From Pseudomonas folii (GTDB lineage Bacteria; Pseudomonadota; Gammaproteobacteria; Pseudomonadales; Pseudomonadaceae): DNA of 51,727 nucleotides. The stretch is taken from the NCBI RefSeq assembly GCF_014357575.1, contig NZ_JACONW010000024.1, positions 1 through 51,727 on the forward strand, given 5' to 3'. Positions 16,335 through 24,279 of the stretch are shown here, in pieces. The position numbers and the translations under genes were made by a program. The notes beneath the pieces were generated by a model. The model worked only from the letters and a program-made list of their open reading frames with translations, had not been told where the DNA came from and did not search any database. Each line of letters opens with the position of its first letter. Within the stretch, counting starts at the first letter, position 1.

Positions 16335-17452
16335 CGCGCTAGCTCTCCGTGAAGCGCAGTAGCATCACTCAGCGAAATATCCATGACTTGCTGAACATAA
16401 GAGGGGCCTGTCCCGTGCTCCCGGATGATGCGCTTCAAAGCGTGAAAGAATTCTGACTGGAACATATTCTCCGCAGCTGCCATGTATTGAGCCGACTTGG
16501 GTGGCGCTGGATCAAAAAGGATCGAGCTGACCGACTGCGGTGGTGAACTGTTGCGTACCGCATGGATTGTCTTATCGATCACACGCAGCGGGCGAAGATT
16601 GACTGTTCGCGCATAGCCCTGTGCTTGCTGAAATACCGTATTCAGTGAGATCTGATGATGCTTTGCATGTTGCTGAAGAGCATTTATCTCGCCGTTGACG
16701 TCACCCGCCCCAGTCGCCTCTTCATAAGCCAACTTCGCACATGCCTCAGGAAACAGCAGCGCACCCGCGAAGGCATCCGCGAAGTCTTCACCTTCTTCCA
16801 GCCCCGCCAGCTCAGGCGTGTAGACGTGCGCCAACTCATGGGCCATCCAGAATTTGAAGTCTTCCAGTTTGGCGTCCAGGTTTACGAAGACAAAGGTAAC
16901 ATCATGGGATGGCAGCAATATGTGCAATGCATTTTTATGCTGCTGCTTCTGCCCCCAAAGCACCGGTACTAGAACCGCGCCACAGGATTTGAACTCTGCG
17001 ATCAACGCTTCATAACCCAGCACACTGCGCTCGCCCAAGCCCAGCTTGTTGCGCACTTGAGACGCATCACTTTGCAGTCGCGCATAATCCGTAGACGGCG
17101 AGGAAATCTTCGTCCGTAATGTTGGCAGCATTGGCAAGAAGTCGACCAGCGGCTTGAGCAGCCCACCAATGCCGATAGCTTTCTGGATGTGCTCATCGGT
17201 GGTTCTGGTGCCCGCCCGCTTGCGGAACGCAACTACGGGCTGCTCCTCAGGCGCTTCTACCAATTGTGAAAAAGAAAGCTGCAGCGTCGTTGCCAGCTTG
17301 AGTAGTTTGTCGGGCCGGGGGAAGTCCTTGCCTTTGAGCCAATTAGTGACGGACTGAGCCGAAACCCCCAGCTTTTCAGCGAGGTCTTTCTGAGTCCAGC
17401 CACGCTGGGTAAGGGCCGCTTTGAGCGATTCGATATGTAGTGTGTTTTGCAT
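16331..17452 (-). CDS. XRE regulator fused to ImmA/IrrE metallopeptidase
   Basis: A 373-residue protein. The N-terminal XRE helix-turn-helix (WTQKDLAEKLGVSAQSVTNWLKGKDFPRP) is followed by a linker and an ImmA/IrrE-type zinc peptidase domain with HELAH at about 205-209 and the downstream EDFADAFAGALLFP glutamate motif. Such proteins cleave or sequester repressors or toxins and often repress their own operon. The ATG at 17452 is preferred, since the longer frame begins with TTG at 17488. It is co-transcribed with, and overlaps, the PIN gene. A direct repeat upstream (17486-17502) is the likely operator. Its role as antitoxin or as trigger of the PIN protein is inferred. Confidence 0.85.
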   Translation of the reverse strand: MQNTLHIESLKAALTQRGWTQKDLAEKLGVSAQSVTNWLKGKDFPRPDKLLKLATTLQLSFSQLVEAPEEQPVVAFRKRAGTRTTDEHIQKAIGIGGLLKPLVDFLPMLPTLRTKISSPSTDYARLQSDASQVRNKLGLGERSVLGYEALIAEFKSCGAVLVPVLWGQKQQHKNALHILLPSHDVTFVFVNLDAKLEDFKFWMAHELAHVYTPELAGLEEGEDFADAFAGALLFPEACAKLAYEEATGAGDVNGEINALQQHAKHHQISLNTVFQQAQGYARTVNLRPLRVIDKTIHAVRNSSPPQSVSSILFDPAPPKSAQYMAAAENMFQSEFFHALKRIIREHGTGPSYVQQVMDISLSDATALHGELAR

Positions 17453-17485
17453 GGTGTGCAAGATAGTGGTTGGTAGGTGCGAAAT

Positions 17486-17502
17486 CAAGTTTGATCAAGT
17501 TT
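17486..17502. promoter_or_regulatory. Direct-repeat operator candidate CAAGTTT-GAT-CAAGTTT
   Basis: CAAGTTTGATCAAGTTT has two 7-base repeats with a 10-base period, one helical turn, and a central TTGATCAA palindrome. It lies 34 bases before the XRE-ImmA ATG, a plausible site for autorepression. Confidence 0.45.
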
Positions 17503-17592
17503 CTGTGTTTTTAAATGTCACTTATCGAGACCATCAGGTCGGTCCCTGCGTCTTTTGGTCTCTTCGATTTCGAGTAAAACATCTGACTGTCC

Positions 17593-18561
17593 TCACTGAT
17601 AGTCGTCCTGCCTGGACCGCTCAAGCAATGAACGCTTCATCATTTGTTCCGACTGCATCGCACACGGTTCAGTCGAGAAGGTGTAGCCCTTTTTCGATGG
17701 CGTAGCGACGACTGCTTGGCTGTCGTTGGTCAGCGCCACCCAAGTACCGGGCCCGCTCCCGATGATGCCGCAGTCTGCCGGTCGCAGATGAAAGGACGCG
17801 AACACGAGCGTTTCCTGTAGTGCCTCTTCTGCGTGATTGAGCACTGATGTGAGTGATGAGCTGGTGATCGCTACGGTGAAAACCGCGCCAGTATATAAAA
17901 CCATCAACTCTCGTGAATGACGCCGCTGCATCAAGCCAGGCTTGTAGCGTTTGGGGTCTTTTGTTTTTAAAGGGTCCTGTCTAACAGTTCCTATGAATGT
18001 CGGGGTCCTCGCCGCTATCACAACAGATGTCAGACCAACTCCAAGGCTGATAAACATGGCTGCGATGTTTGCCCAGAGTGAAACCAGAATGAGTGCCGAT
18101 AATGCTTTTTGCGCCAGCGGAAATTGTGTCGCCTCTACTCTGGTCCAGTTGAGGATGAATGAGTCTGCATAGGCGCTCGCAACGAAGCCTAGAAACCACG
18201 TACTCAAAGCCGCCGCTATGGTCATCCACCAAATGTGGGCTTTGAATTTTTGTATAAGGTTGAAATGCCTGATCGACAGTGCTGTCGAGCTGGCACATAT
18301 GATGGCGAAGATGATTTGGGCGATCTCACGACTTATATATCCACCCATCGTGTGCCAGAAAAAGAGCAAGAGCAGTGCTGCTACGGACCCTATTACTGCT
18401 GCTGCCAAATACTCCTGAGTCCGCCACCATCTGAAATTGTAATTCAGCTTCCAGGGTAGGTGTTTCGAGCGGGTTCTTATGAACAACGGTTGATTAGCGA
18501 AGTGATCAGTTACCGCCAGAGCAGCGGCGAGCAGTAGGTAGGTTGCGACGTATGGGAGCAT
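17593..18561 (-). CDS. Unrecognised multi-pass membrane protein
   Basis: A 322-residue protein with about six hydrophobic segments: residues 4-20, LAAAVIGSVAALLLLFFW, IAQIIFAIICASSTAL, WWMTIAAALSTWFLGFVASAYA, LSALILVSLWANIAAMFISLGVGLTSVVIA, and LMVLYTGAVFTVAITSSSL. A basic loop (PLKTKDPKRYKPGLMQRRHSR) lies before the last segment. The C-terminal 90 residues are soluble and contain two cysteines (PADCGIIGSG, EPCAMQSEQ). I do not recognise the family. AAGGAA lies upstream of the ATG. By eye it is AT-richer than core genes. It sits between the XRE-ImmA/PIN pair and the internal rsmX fragment, so it belongs to block 1 of the defence island, where membrane proteins often act as effectors. Confidence 0.65.
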   Translation of the reverse strand: MLPYVATYLLLAAALAVTDHFANQPLFIRTRSKHLPWKLNYNFRWWRTQEYLAAAVIGSVAALLLLFFWHTMGGYISREIAQIIFAIICASSTALSIRHFNLIQKFKAHIWWMTIAAALSTWFLGFVASAYADSFILNWTRVEATQFPLAQKALSALILVSLWANIAAMFISLGVGLTSVVIAARTPTFIGTVRQDPLKTKDPKRYKPGLMQRRHSRELMVLYTGAVFTVAITSSSLTSVLNHAEEALQETLVFASFHLRPADCGIIGSGPGTWVALTNDSQAVVATPSKKGYTFSTEPCAMQSEQMMKRSLLERSRQDDYQ

Positions 18562-18707
18562 TGAGATTGAAATTCCTTGTAAGTCTTCCGGTACTTTACC
18601 TCAGGTGATCAAGTTATCGGCTGCAAACGGGCTCGCCGACGGAGCAGCATAGGCGCGGATTGCCGCCCAATTTAGAGGTATCACAGGCCGCTGCTGAGCC
18701 CTACCAG

Positions 18708-18771
18708 TGCCGACAGGGAATTGGAATGGTAATGAACAAAAAACCCGCTCCGGCGGGTTTTTATTGATGGG
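18708..18771 (+). pseudogene. 3' fragment of an rsmX gene inside the island
   Basis: TGCCGACAGGGAATTGGAAT and the following bases through the CCCGC-TCCG-GCGGG terminator match 15063-15126 of rsmX copy 1 at about 58 of 64 positions. Upstream sequence is unrelated: there is no promoter and none of the 5' GGA hairpins. A-rich and T-rich tracts flank the hairpin on both sides, so it also works as a terminator for the leftward operon ending at 18907. The remaining bases of the 18562-18906 gap hold no gene. Confidence 0.8.
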
Positions 18772-18906
18772 TGGAAAATGAGGGCGGAGTGACGGCTTGT
18801 TGCAAAGGTTTGAGTTCAACATACCGGTCGGTGGCTCAAGGTGACAGCCCCCGGAATGTATTGCCTGCAGATTTGCGACTGCAATGATCCTCTCAGCAGG
18901 TCCGGC

Positions 18907-20211
18907 TTAAAGAATCGAAACTTTGCTCACTTCACCGTGTTGATCGAATGTGAGCGCAGTACGTAAAGGTTGACTCTCTGTGCGGTACTTTTTGAGCTGC
19001 TGTGAAAGTAAATGTGCAGTTGCGCTATAGGACTTCTGGTGCTCTAGAGTAAGTGTGCGCAGTGATTCGTTTTGTTTTATCAACGTATTGCGCCGTTCTT
19101 CGAGCGTGTTTTGACGATTCCACACAGCTTTGGACAAAAGCTCGAAAGAGCGGTCTCGTTGCGTGCTCAACAGAGAGTCGATTTCGTTGAATGACTGAGA
19201 GAATTTCTCCTCTAGACTGAGTGTCCACCTACCGCTGGCTATCGGGTCTAGGTAGGCCGTGCCGATATCCAGAAGAGCCAGGATTCGAAGCAGGACATCT
19301 CGTTTTTGCAGAAGGCTACTCACGTTGGCTGCGTGCTTAGCCAGCGCATCGTAAGTTGCACCCGTCCCGAAAGTATCAAGTTCAGCTTGCTGTGCGATGT
19401 CGCTTTTCAAACGATTGGCTTCGAGCTGAAGCTGTTCGATCCACTGCATTGTTTGGTGTTTAATCGCTTCGAGCTGATTACGCTTTTCTTGAGGAAATTC
19501 GTCAGGGCTCCCTAAGTCGCGCATGAAACCGACCAGGTATTCGAGGTAGTTCATTGAACCTCGAAGTTGGGCGTGATCCTTGTCATCAATGGTTCGGTGT
19601 AAACGCTCGATTGCCCCTTGAATATCAGCAAGGCTTCGATTGATATCAGCCAGGTGCGACTGCGCAACAGCGATGCTGAGCAAATGGAACGCCCCTGATG
19701 CTAATTGCCGAGCCTTACCGCCTTCGATGATGCGAGCATGACCCGCTATTTTTCCATCGCTTGCGACGGCCATTGCCCGCTGGCCTCCGCCTTTGGCATT
19801 CATGATGGTTAAAATTCCTTCACGGAGCCCCTTTTGAATTTCCGGATCAAAAACCAGTTCAAGGGTGGTGTTGGGCAACGTTGTTACACCTTTGAACAGA
19901 TCTGCGGCTAACTGCCGACCACGTTTGACTGCGATGGAGTTTGGGTCTGAGAACGCCGGGGCTTCTGCCGGTATATGCGTGATAATCCGGGACTGAATCC
20001 ATTGACGACCGCTGTCGTCGGCCACGATAAATTCGGCTTCCAGTGTTGGCGCTGGCTCTTCCGGTAGTGGTTGAACCAGAGGCTCTGGCTGAGCTTCCAA
20101 TGTAGGTGCGCGCTGCGTCGGGGCTTTCCGGCTTTTTACGAATAACACAACCGCTATGGCCAAAACGATCACGCACAAAGCGACTAATGCATACAGCATG
20201 TGTTCACTCAC
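18907..20211 (-). CDS. Unrecognised membrane-anchored coiled-coil protein of the defence operon
   Basis: A 434-residue protein. One N-terminal transmembrane helix (MLYALVALCVIVLAIAVVLFV) is followed by a proline/glutamate-rich linker (residues 30-60) and a conserved-looking globular part at about 85-190 (VKRGRQLAADLFKGVT, NAKGGGQRAMAVASDGKIAG, LASGAFHLLSIAVAQSHLAD). Long predicted coiled coils make up the C-terminal half (EAIKHQTMQWIEQLQLEAN, RRNTLIKQNESLRTLTLEH). There is no Walker, nuclease or peptidase motif. It is not RmuC. The GTG at 20211 has AAGGAG at the right distance. It is the last gene of the leftward hsdR-to-mrr run, 171 bases after mrr, and ends before the rsmX-fragment terminator. 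A defence role is inferred only from location. Confidence 0.7.
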   Translation of the reverse strand: MSEHMLYALVALCVIVLAIAVVLFVKSRKAPTQRAPTLEAQPEPLVQPLPEEPAPTLEAEFIVADDSGRQWIQSRIITHIPAEAPAFSDPNSIAVKRGRQLAADLFKGVTTLPNTTLELVFDPEIQKGLREGILTIMNAKGGGQRAMAVASDGKIAGHARIIEGGKARQLASGAFHLLSIAVAQSHLADINRSLADIQGAIERLHRTIDDKDHAQLRGSMNYLEYLVGFMRDLGSPDEFPQEKRNQLEAIKHQTMQWIEQLQLEANRLKSDIAQQAELDTFGTGATYDALAKHAANVSSLLQKRDVLLRILALLDIGTAYLDPIASGRWTLSLEEKFSQSFNEIDSLLSTQRDRSFELLSKAVWNRQNTLEERRNTLIKQNESLRTLTLEHQKSYSATAHLLSQQLKKYRTESQPLRTALTFDQHGEVSKVSIL

Positions 20212-20382
20212 TACTTAGGCTCCTTAATGGGTATGGATCTACTGTGACGCTATTGAGTCGCTTGTACCATGGCTTGTAGCCATTAACCAGCGGAGGTAGT
20301 AGCTCTGCTTTATGCGTCCGCGCTTTTCGCTTTTGTTGTCTGGGCGCACAGGCCGTTTCTTCGCAGTGGTTTGAAGAGCAGT

Positions 20383-21294
20383 TCAGTCCTCTAAGAAATA
20401 ATCGCTGTCCAACTGCCGCACTTCATAAATCTGTTTCACGCTGCACCCCAGATTATTCTCGACCATCAAGCGTGCCAGTTCAGGACCATCAATCAGCACA
20501 ACTTTCATATCCAGACTCAGAGCTGCTTCGCGGGCACCGGTGGAAAAGTCGGAGGTGGTGATAAACACACCTTTGCGGGCGCGTTGGCGGGTGAGGGCGC
20601 CGATGAATTTGTCTATCTCCGGGCGGTGGACAGTGTTAGTCCAGCGCTTGGCTTGCAGGTAGATGACGTCCAGACCAAGTTTGTCTTCCTTGATGATGCC
20701 GTCGATGCCGTCATCATTGGTTTGCTGTGTCGCTTGGCCTGCTTCTTTCCTTGAACCGCCATAACCCATGGCGATCATCAGGTCGACTACCAGTTGCTCG
20801 AAAAAGGCGGGTGAGGCGGCAAGCACTTGGGTCAACAAGTCATCTGCCAGTGACTGGGTCAGCGCCTGATGGGCTGCGGCCATTTGTTCGTCGGGGGTGG
20901 CTTGCTCCAACGGCTCGCTTTGCAACGCTGGCGCTGTACAGTCGGTCGGGCTAGCCGTATGAAACTCAGCGAACTCTGGATACTGCTTTAGCCACCTGAT
21001 GGTGATGCGTGCCGGGCCAGTGCTCAGCGCGTCCCGCCCGCGTTCGGTGATCTGCACCATCCCTTTGGCCGGAATGCTCAGCAGTCCCGCCTTGTTCAGA
21101 TAGGTGCGGGCCCAACCGACTCTATTATTGATGACTGTCTGCTTACCGGAAGGCAGACGCTCGCTGCGCTCTTCTTCGCTGAGCTGAAACTCATCGGCAA
21201 TCCGCTCGCGGAGGTTGCTCAGCGCAAGCGGAGCACCGTCGGCAACGGCGGCCAATACTGGCCGCATGACGCTCTGAAAATCCGGGATGGGCAT
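20383..21294 (-). CDS. mrr: Mrr-type restriction endonuclease
   Basis: A 303-residue cytosolic nuclease. The N-terminal winged-helix Mrr_N domain (residues 5-105; VINNRVGWARTYLNKAGLLS) is followed by the PD-(D/E)XK Mrr catalytic domain (about 160-290), with DDGIDGII (Asp198) and the QAKRW signature (Gln214, Lys216). Mrr enzymes cut modified DNA (type IV restriction). It lies 28 bases after hsdS with its own AAGGAAG ribosome site, in the same operon direction as the type I system, adding restriction of foreign methylated DNA. Confidence 0.92.
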   Translation of the reverse strand: MPIPDFQSVMRPVLAAVADGAPLALSNLRERIADEFQLSEEERSERLPSGKQTVINNRVGWARTYLNKAGLLSIPAKGMVQITERGRDALSTGPARITIRWLKQYPEFAEFHTASPTDCTAPALQSEPLEQATPDEQMAAAHQALTQSLADDLLTQVLAASPAFFEQLVVDLMIAMGYGGSRKEAGQATQQTNDDGIDGIIKEDKLGLDVIYLQAKRWTNTVHRPEIDKFIGALTRQRARKGVFITTSDFSTGAREAALSLDMKVVLIDGPELARLMVENNLGCSVKQIYEVRQLDSDYFLED

Positions 21295-21321
21295 CGATAA
21301 ACTTCCTTTTAATTACCGGGT

Positions 21322-22668
21322 TCAGGCCGATGCCTTGCGACCACGTTTGGCTTTAGGGGTGGCGGCACGCTGGGCCTTGATGCGTTCCAGCAATATGCTG
21401 GCGGGTTCGTCGTTTGGGTCTTGAGGGACGAGTTCGCCACGGAAGGCTTTGGCCAGGATGCTTTGGGTCAGGTGGTCGATACGGGTTTTGGCCGAGGCGA
21501 CTTTGGCTTCCAGTTGGTCGGCGAAGGCGAAGAGTTGTTCTACGCGGCGGACGATTTCCCGTTGCTCGGCTAACGATGGGACTGGAAAGACGAAATTGCG
21601 GCATTGAGAAAGTGAAATGTTCACTTGCCCGGCCGAACCCTTTGTCTCATTCATGATGTTTCGTAGACTATCCCCGCCTTCCAGCACGATAGAAATCCAG
21701 CCGGAGATTATTTTGCTGCTTGGCCTGAAGAGTGTGATCGCCTGATTAATATTCCACTCTTCATGCGTCGCTGGGATTGTTGCAATTTTACCAAGGGGGG
21801 GGCCGACAATGTTCATTACCACATCGCCTGCTCTGGTAATCGATTTCGCAGCAGAACCTTTGTGTATTGGGATAGGGATATATTGGGGACGATTCTCAAA
21901 ATCAATCTTTTGTTTGACAATGTTGTAGACCTTCAGGAAAGGGGTACCCTCATTAGAAAAACCTTCCTTTGGAGTTCCCCCGCTTTGTACTTTGTCACAG
22001 ACGTCAGCCGCTTTTAGATAAGACCAGTTAGTCAATTCCGCTGCATTTAACTCCCTCGTTAGCCGCCCGTTTGCGGCAGCAGCGAGGACGGATTGGCGGA
22101 AGCTCTTGAGAAGGACCGGGATACCGTCCATGCGGGCATTGAGGGTGTCGACCTGTGCCAGCAGTTCATCAAGTTTTTGGGCGATGCGGGTTTGTTCGGC
22201 TGCTGGCGGCACAGGCACAACATAGTTTTCGACAAACTGCCTAGGAACACGGCGCAGGCCGACAGCTCCTGTCATGTTTGCCGCGCCCTCACGCATGAAC
22301 CCATGGCTCTTGATCAGAGCCAGCATGTACTTTGCTGAAACTTCTGCGCTGCCTGGTCGGAGCACAAAGAACTCACTGCTTCCTGCGCCAATGCCATTCG
22401 GTAGTCCACTAACGAGTGCTGCCTTACCGTTTTCAAAGCACGGTGTGACTTTGGCAAAAATCACGTCGCCATCTTTGAAGTTGGTATAAGCTTTTTTAAT
22501 TTCCCCCCAGTTGCGCTCATCAAAGCGTAGCTTGTCTCGAAAGTTGGTCGGTGCGTGAGACATAGGCACGAAGCCAGCTACGAGTTCATCATCGAAGTTT
22601 TGTTTGGGGTTCACACCCGCCAGCTCACCGAGTTGAGCGAGCGACCATCCGATTGGCAACTCACTCAT
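21322..22668 (-). CDS. hsdS: Type I restriction-modification specificity subunit HsdS
   Basis: About 448 residues. There are two target-recognition domains: TRD1 (GWSLAQLGELAGVNPKQNF to YVVPVPPAAEQ) and TRD2 (NWSYLKAADVCDKVQSGGTP to FVFPVPSLAEQREI). Each is followed by a conserved helical spacer (RIAQKLDELLAQVDTLNARM; RVEQLFAFADQLEAKVASA). The C-terminus is basic (RAATPKAKRGRK). It sets the two half-sites of the bipartite DNA target. The ATG at 22668 overlaps the hsdM stop by eight bases; upstream in-frame starts at 22674 and 22683 are possible. TRD2 is AT-richer by eye, as is common for exchanged TRDs. Confidence 0.92.
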   Translation of the reverse strand: MSELPIGWSLAQLGELAGVNPKQNFDDELVAGFVPMSHAPTNFRDKLRFDERNWGEIKKAYTNFKDGDVIFAKVTPCFENGKAALVSGLPNGIGAGSSEFFVLRPGSAEVSAKYMLALIKSHGFMREGAANMTGAVGLRRVPRQFVENYVVPVPPAAEQTRIAQKLDELLAQVDTLNARMDGIPVLLKSFRQSVLAAAANGRLTRELNAAELTNWSYLKAADVCDKVQSGGTPKEGFSNEGTPFLKVYNIVKQKIDFENRPQYIPIPIHKGSAAKSITRAGDVVMNIVGPPLGKIATIPATHEEWNINQAITLFRPSSKIISGWISIVLEGGDSLRNIMNETKGSAGQVNISLSQCRNFVFPVPSLAEQREIVRRVEQLFAFADQLEAKVASAKTRIDHLTQSILAKAFRGELVPQDPNDEPASILLERIKAQRAATPKAKRGRKASA

Positions 22669-24208
22669 CCCCATTCCCCTCAACTACAGCCAACCCCATC
22701 ACCTCAGCCATCAACTGCTTCTGCGCAGCAACTTCATCGCCAGCCCCCAACGCTTTCATCAGCTCTTCCAGCTCATGCAGCGCTTCAGTCAGCTCCGCCA
22801 TAGCTTCACCAGCCAACACTTCAGGAGCAGGCAGATCAGCAGCATCCAAGCTGTCAGCATCCTTTAACCAACTTATATCCAGCGAGTCGCTTCGCTCTTT
22901 GATCTGTTCACGACTAAACACGCGAAAGCGGCTCAACTCACCGATACCTTCGACATTCTCGGCACGTGCGCTATTCCCGTTGGCATCCTCGCCATAAGCA
23001 TCTTCAAAAGGCTTGAGGTGTTGCGCACCAAAAGGAGTGCGCTTACCAAAGCTAGGCATATTGCTGCGCAGGTCATAAATCCAAGTCCGCTGCGTGCAGT
23101 TTTGATCCTGGCGCGGATTCTCTGCGGTGCCTTTCTGGAAGAACAGTACGTTGGTCTTCACACCCTGGGCATAGAAGATGCCAGTGGGCAGACGCAGGAT
23201 GGTGTGCAAGTTGCACTTGTCCATCAGGTCGCGGCGCACGTCGGTACCAACACCGGCTTCGAACAGTACGTTGTCCGGCAGCACCACGGCGGCGCGGCCG
23301 CCCGGTTTGAGGCCACGGTAAATGTGCTGAAGAAAGGCCAGTTGTTTGTTGCTGGTCTTGTAGGTGAGGTCGTCGCGGGTCGGGCCGCCGCCGCCTTTGG
23401 CGGTACCGAATGGAGGGTTGGACAGGATCACGTCGACTTTGGGCTGGCTTGCGCCGGTCTGGCCGAGCGCATTGCCGAGATGGACCACGCCTTCGTCGTC
23501 ACCTTCCATGCCGTGCAGCAAGGTATTCATCAACGCCAGACGACGAGTGCCGGGCACCAGTTCGATACCGACAAAGGCGCGGTTGCGCTGGAAGGCCTTG
23601 GCTTTGGCGTCGAGGTCGTAGTGGTCGTCGGTCTTGCTCTTGATGTAGGCATCGGCTGCGATCAAGAAACCCGCCGTACCAGCGGCCGGGTCCTGAATGA
23701 CTTCACCGGGCTGAGGCTTGATGCAATTGATGATGCTGTCGATCAGCGGGCGCGGGGTGAAGTACTGACCAGCGCCGGATTTGGTCTCACTGGCGTTCTT
23801 TTCCAGCAAGCCTTCGTAAAGATCACCGAGGCCATCCTTGCTGGCGCTGAACCAGTCGATGCCGTCCAGGCTTTTGATCAACTGCTCCAGATGGCGAGGC
23901 TCTTTCAAACGGGTCTGGGCGTCGGCATAGATGGCGGCGATCAGCGGGTCGCTGTTCTTGCCGAGGTCCAGCAACATCTGCCGGTAATGGTCGAGCAGGT
24001 TCAAGCCGGATTTCCCGGCCAGGTCTGGCCAGCGTGCACCGTCGGGTAGCTTGTGGGTGAAGCTTTCGCTGTTCTGTGCTTGCTCGTACTCCATCTTGAC
24101 GAACAGCAGCAGGACGAGCTCGGTGACGTAGTCGCTGTAGTTGATGCCGTCGTCGCGCAATACGTCGCACAGGTTCCAGAGTTTCTGGACGATGTCGGAG
24201 TTGGTCAT
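22661..24208 (-). CDS. hsdM: Type I N6-adenine DNA methyltransferase HsdM
   Basis: A 515-residue modification subunit from the ATG at 24208; the longer frame needs a TTG. The N-terminal HsdM helical domain (SDIVQKLWNLCDVLRDDGIN) is followed by the SAM-binding motif I DPAAGTAGF (173-181) and the catalytic NPPF (264-267). It methylates adenine at the HsdS-chosen site and forms the M2S core needed for cleavage by HsdR. In the operon it lies between the Abi_2 gene and hsdS. Confidence 0.95.
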   Translation of the reverse strand: MTNSDIVQKLWNLCDVLRDDGINYSDYVTELVLLLFVKMEYEQAQNSESFTHKLPDGARWPDLAGKSGLNLLDHYRQMLLDLGKNSDPLIAAIYADAQTRLKEPRHLEQLIKSLDGIDWFSASKDGLGDLYEGLLEKNASETKSGAGQYFTPRPLIDSIINCIKPQPGEVIQDPAAGTAGFLIAADAYIKSKTDDHYDLDAKAKAFQRNRAFVGIELVPGTRRLALMNTLLHGMEGDDEGVVHLGNALGQTGASQPKVDVILSNPPFGTAKGGGGPTRDDLTYKTSNKQLAFLQHIYRGLKPGGRAAVVLPDNVLFEAGVGTDVRRDLMDKCNLHTILRLPTGIFYAQGVKTNVLFFQKGTAENPRQDQNCTQRTWIYDLRSNMPSFGKRTPFGAQHLKPFEDAYGEDANGNSARAENVEGIGELSRFRVFSREQIKERSDSLDISWLKDADSLDAADLPAPEVLAGEAMAELTEALHELEELMKALGAGDEVAAQKQLMAEVMGLAVVEGNGDE

Positions 24209-24279
24209 GGTGTCTCTCAAATGGGTTCAGAGTGTGAGCCAAACTGAGCTCGCAGGATTGAATAGAGGGGCGTATCGCG

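Noticed and set aside
18907..20211. RmuC recombination protein
   Set aside because: The N-terminal helix plus coiled coils resemble RmuC in outline, but the RmuC core motifs are absent and the coiled coil is C-terminal.
23018..24049. 343-codon open frame antisense to hsdM
   Set aside because: Valine/alanine-rich shadow frame with no recognisable domain; hsdM is certain on the other strand.
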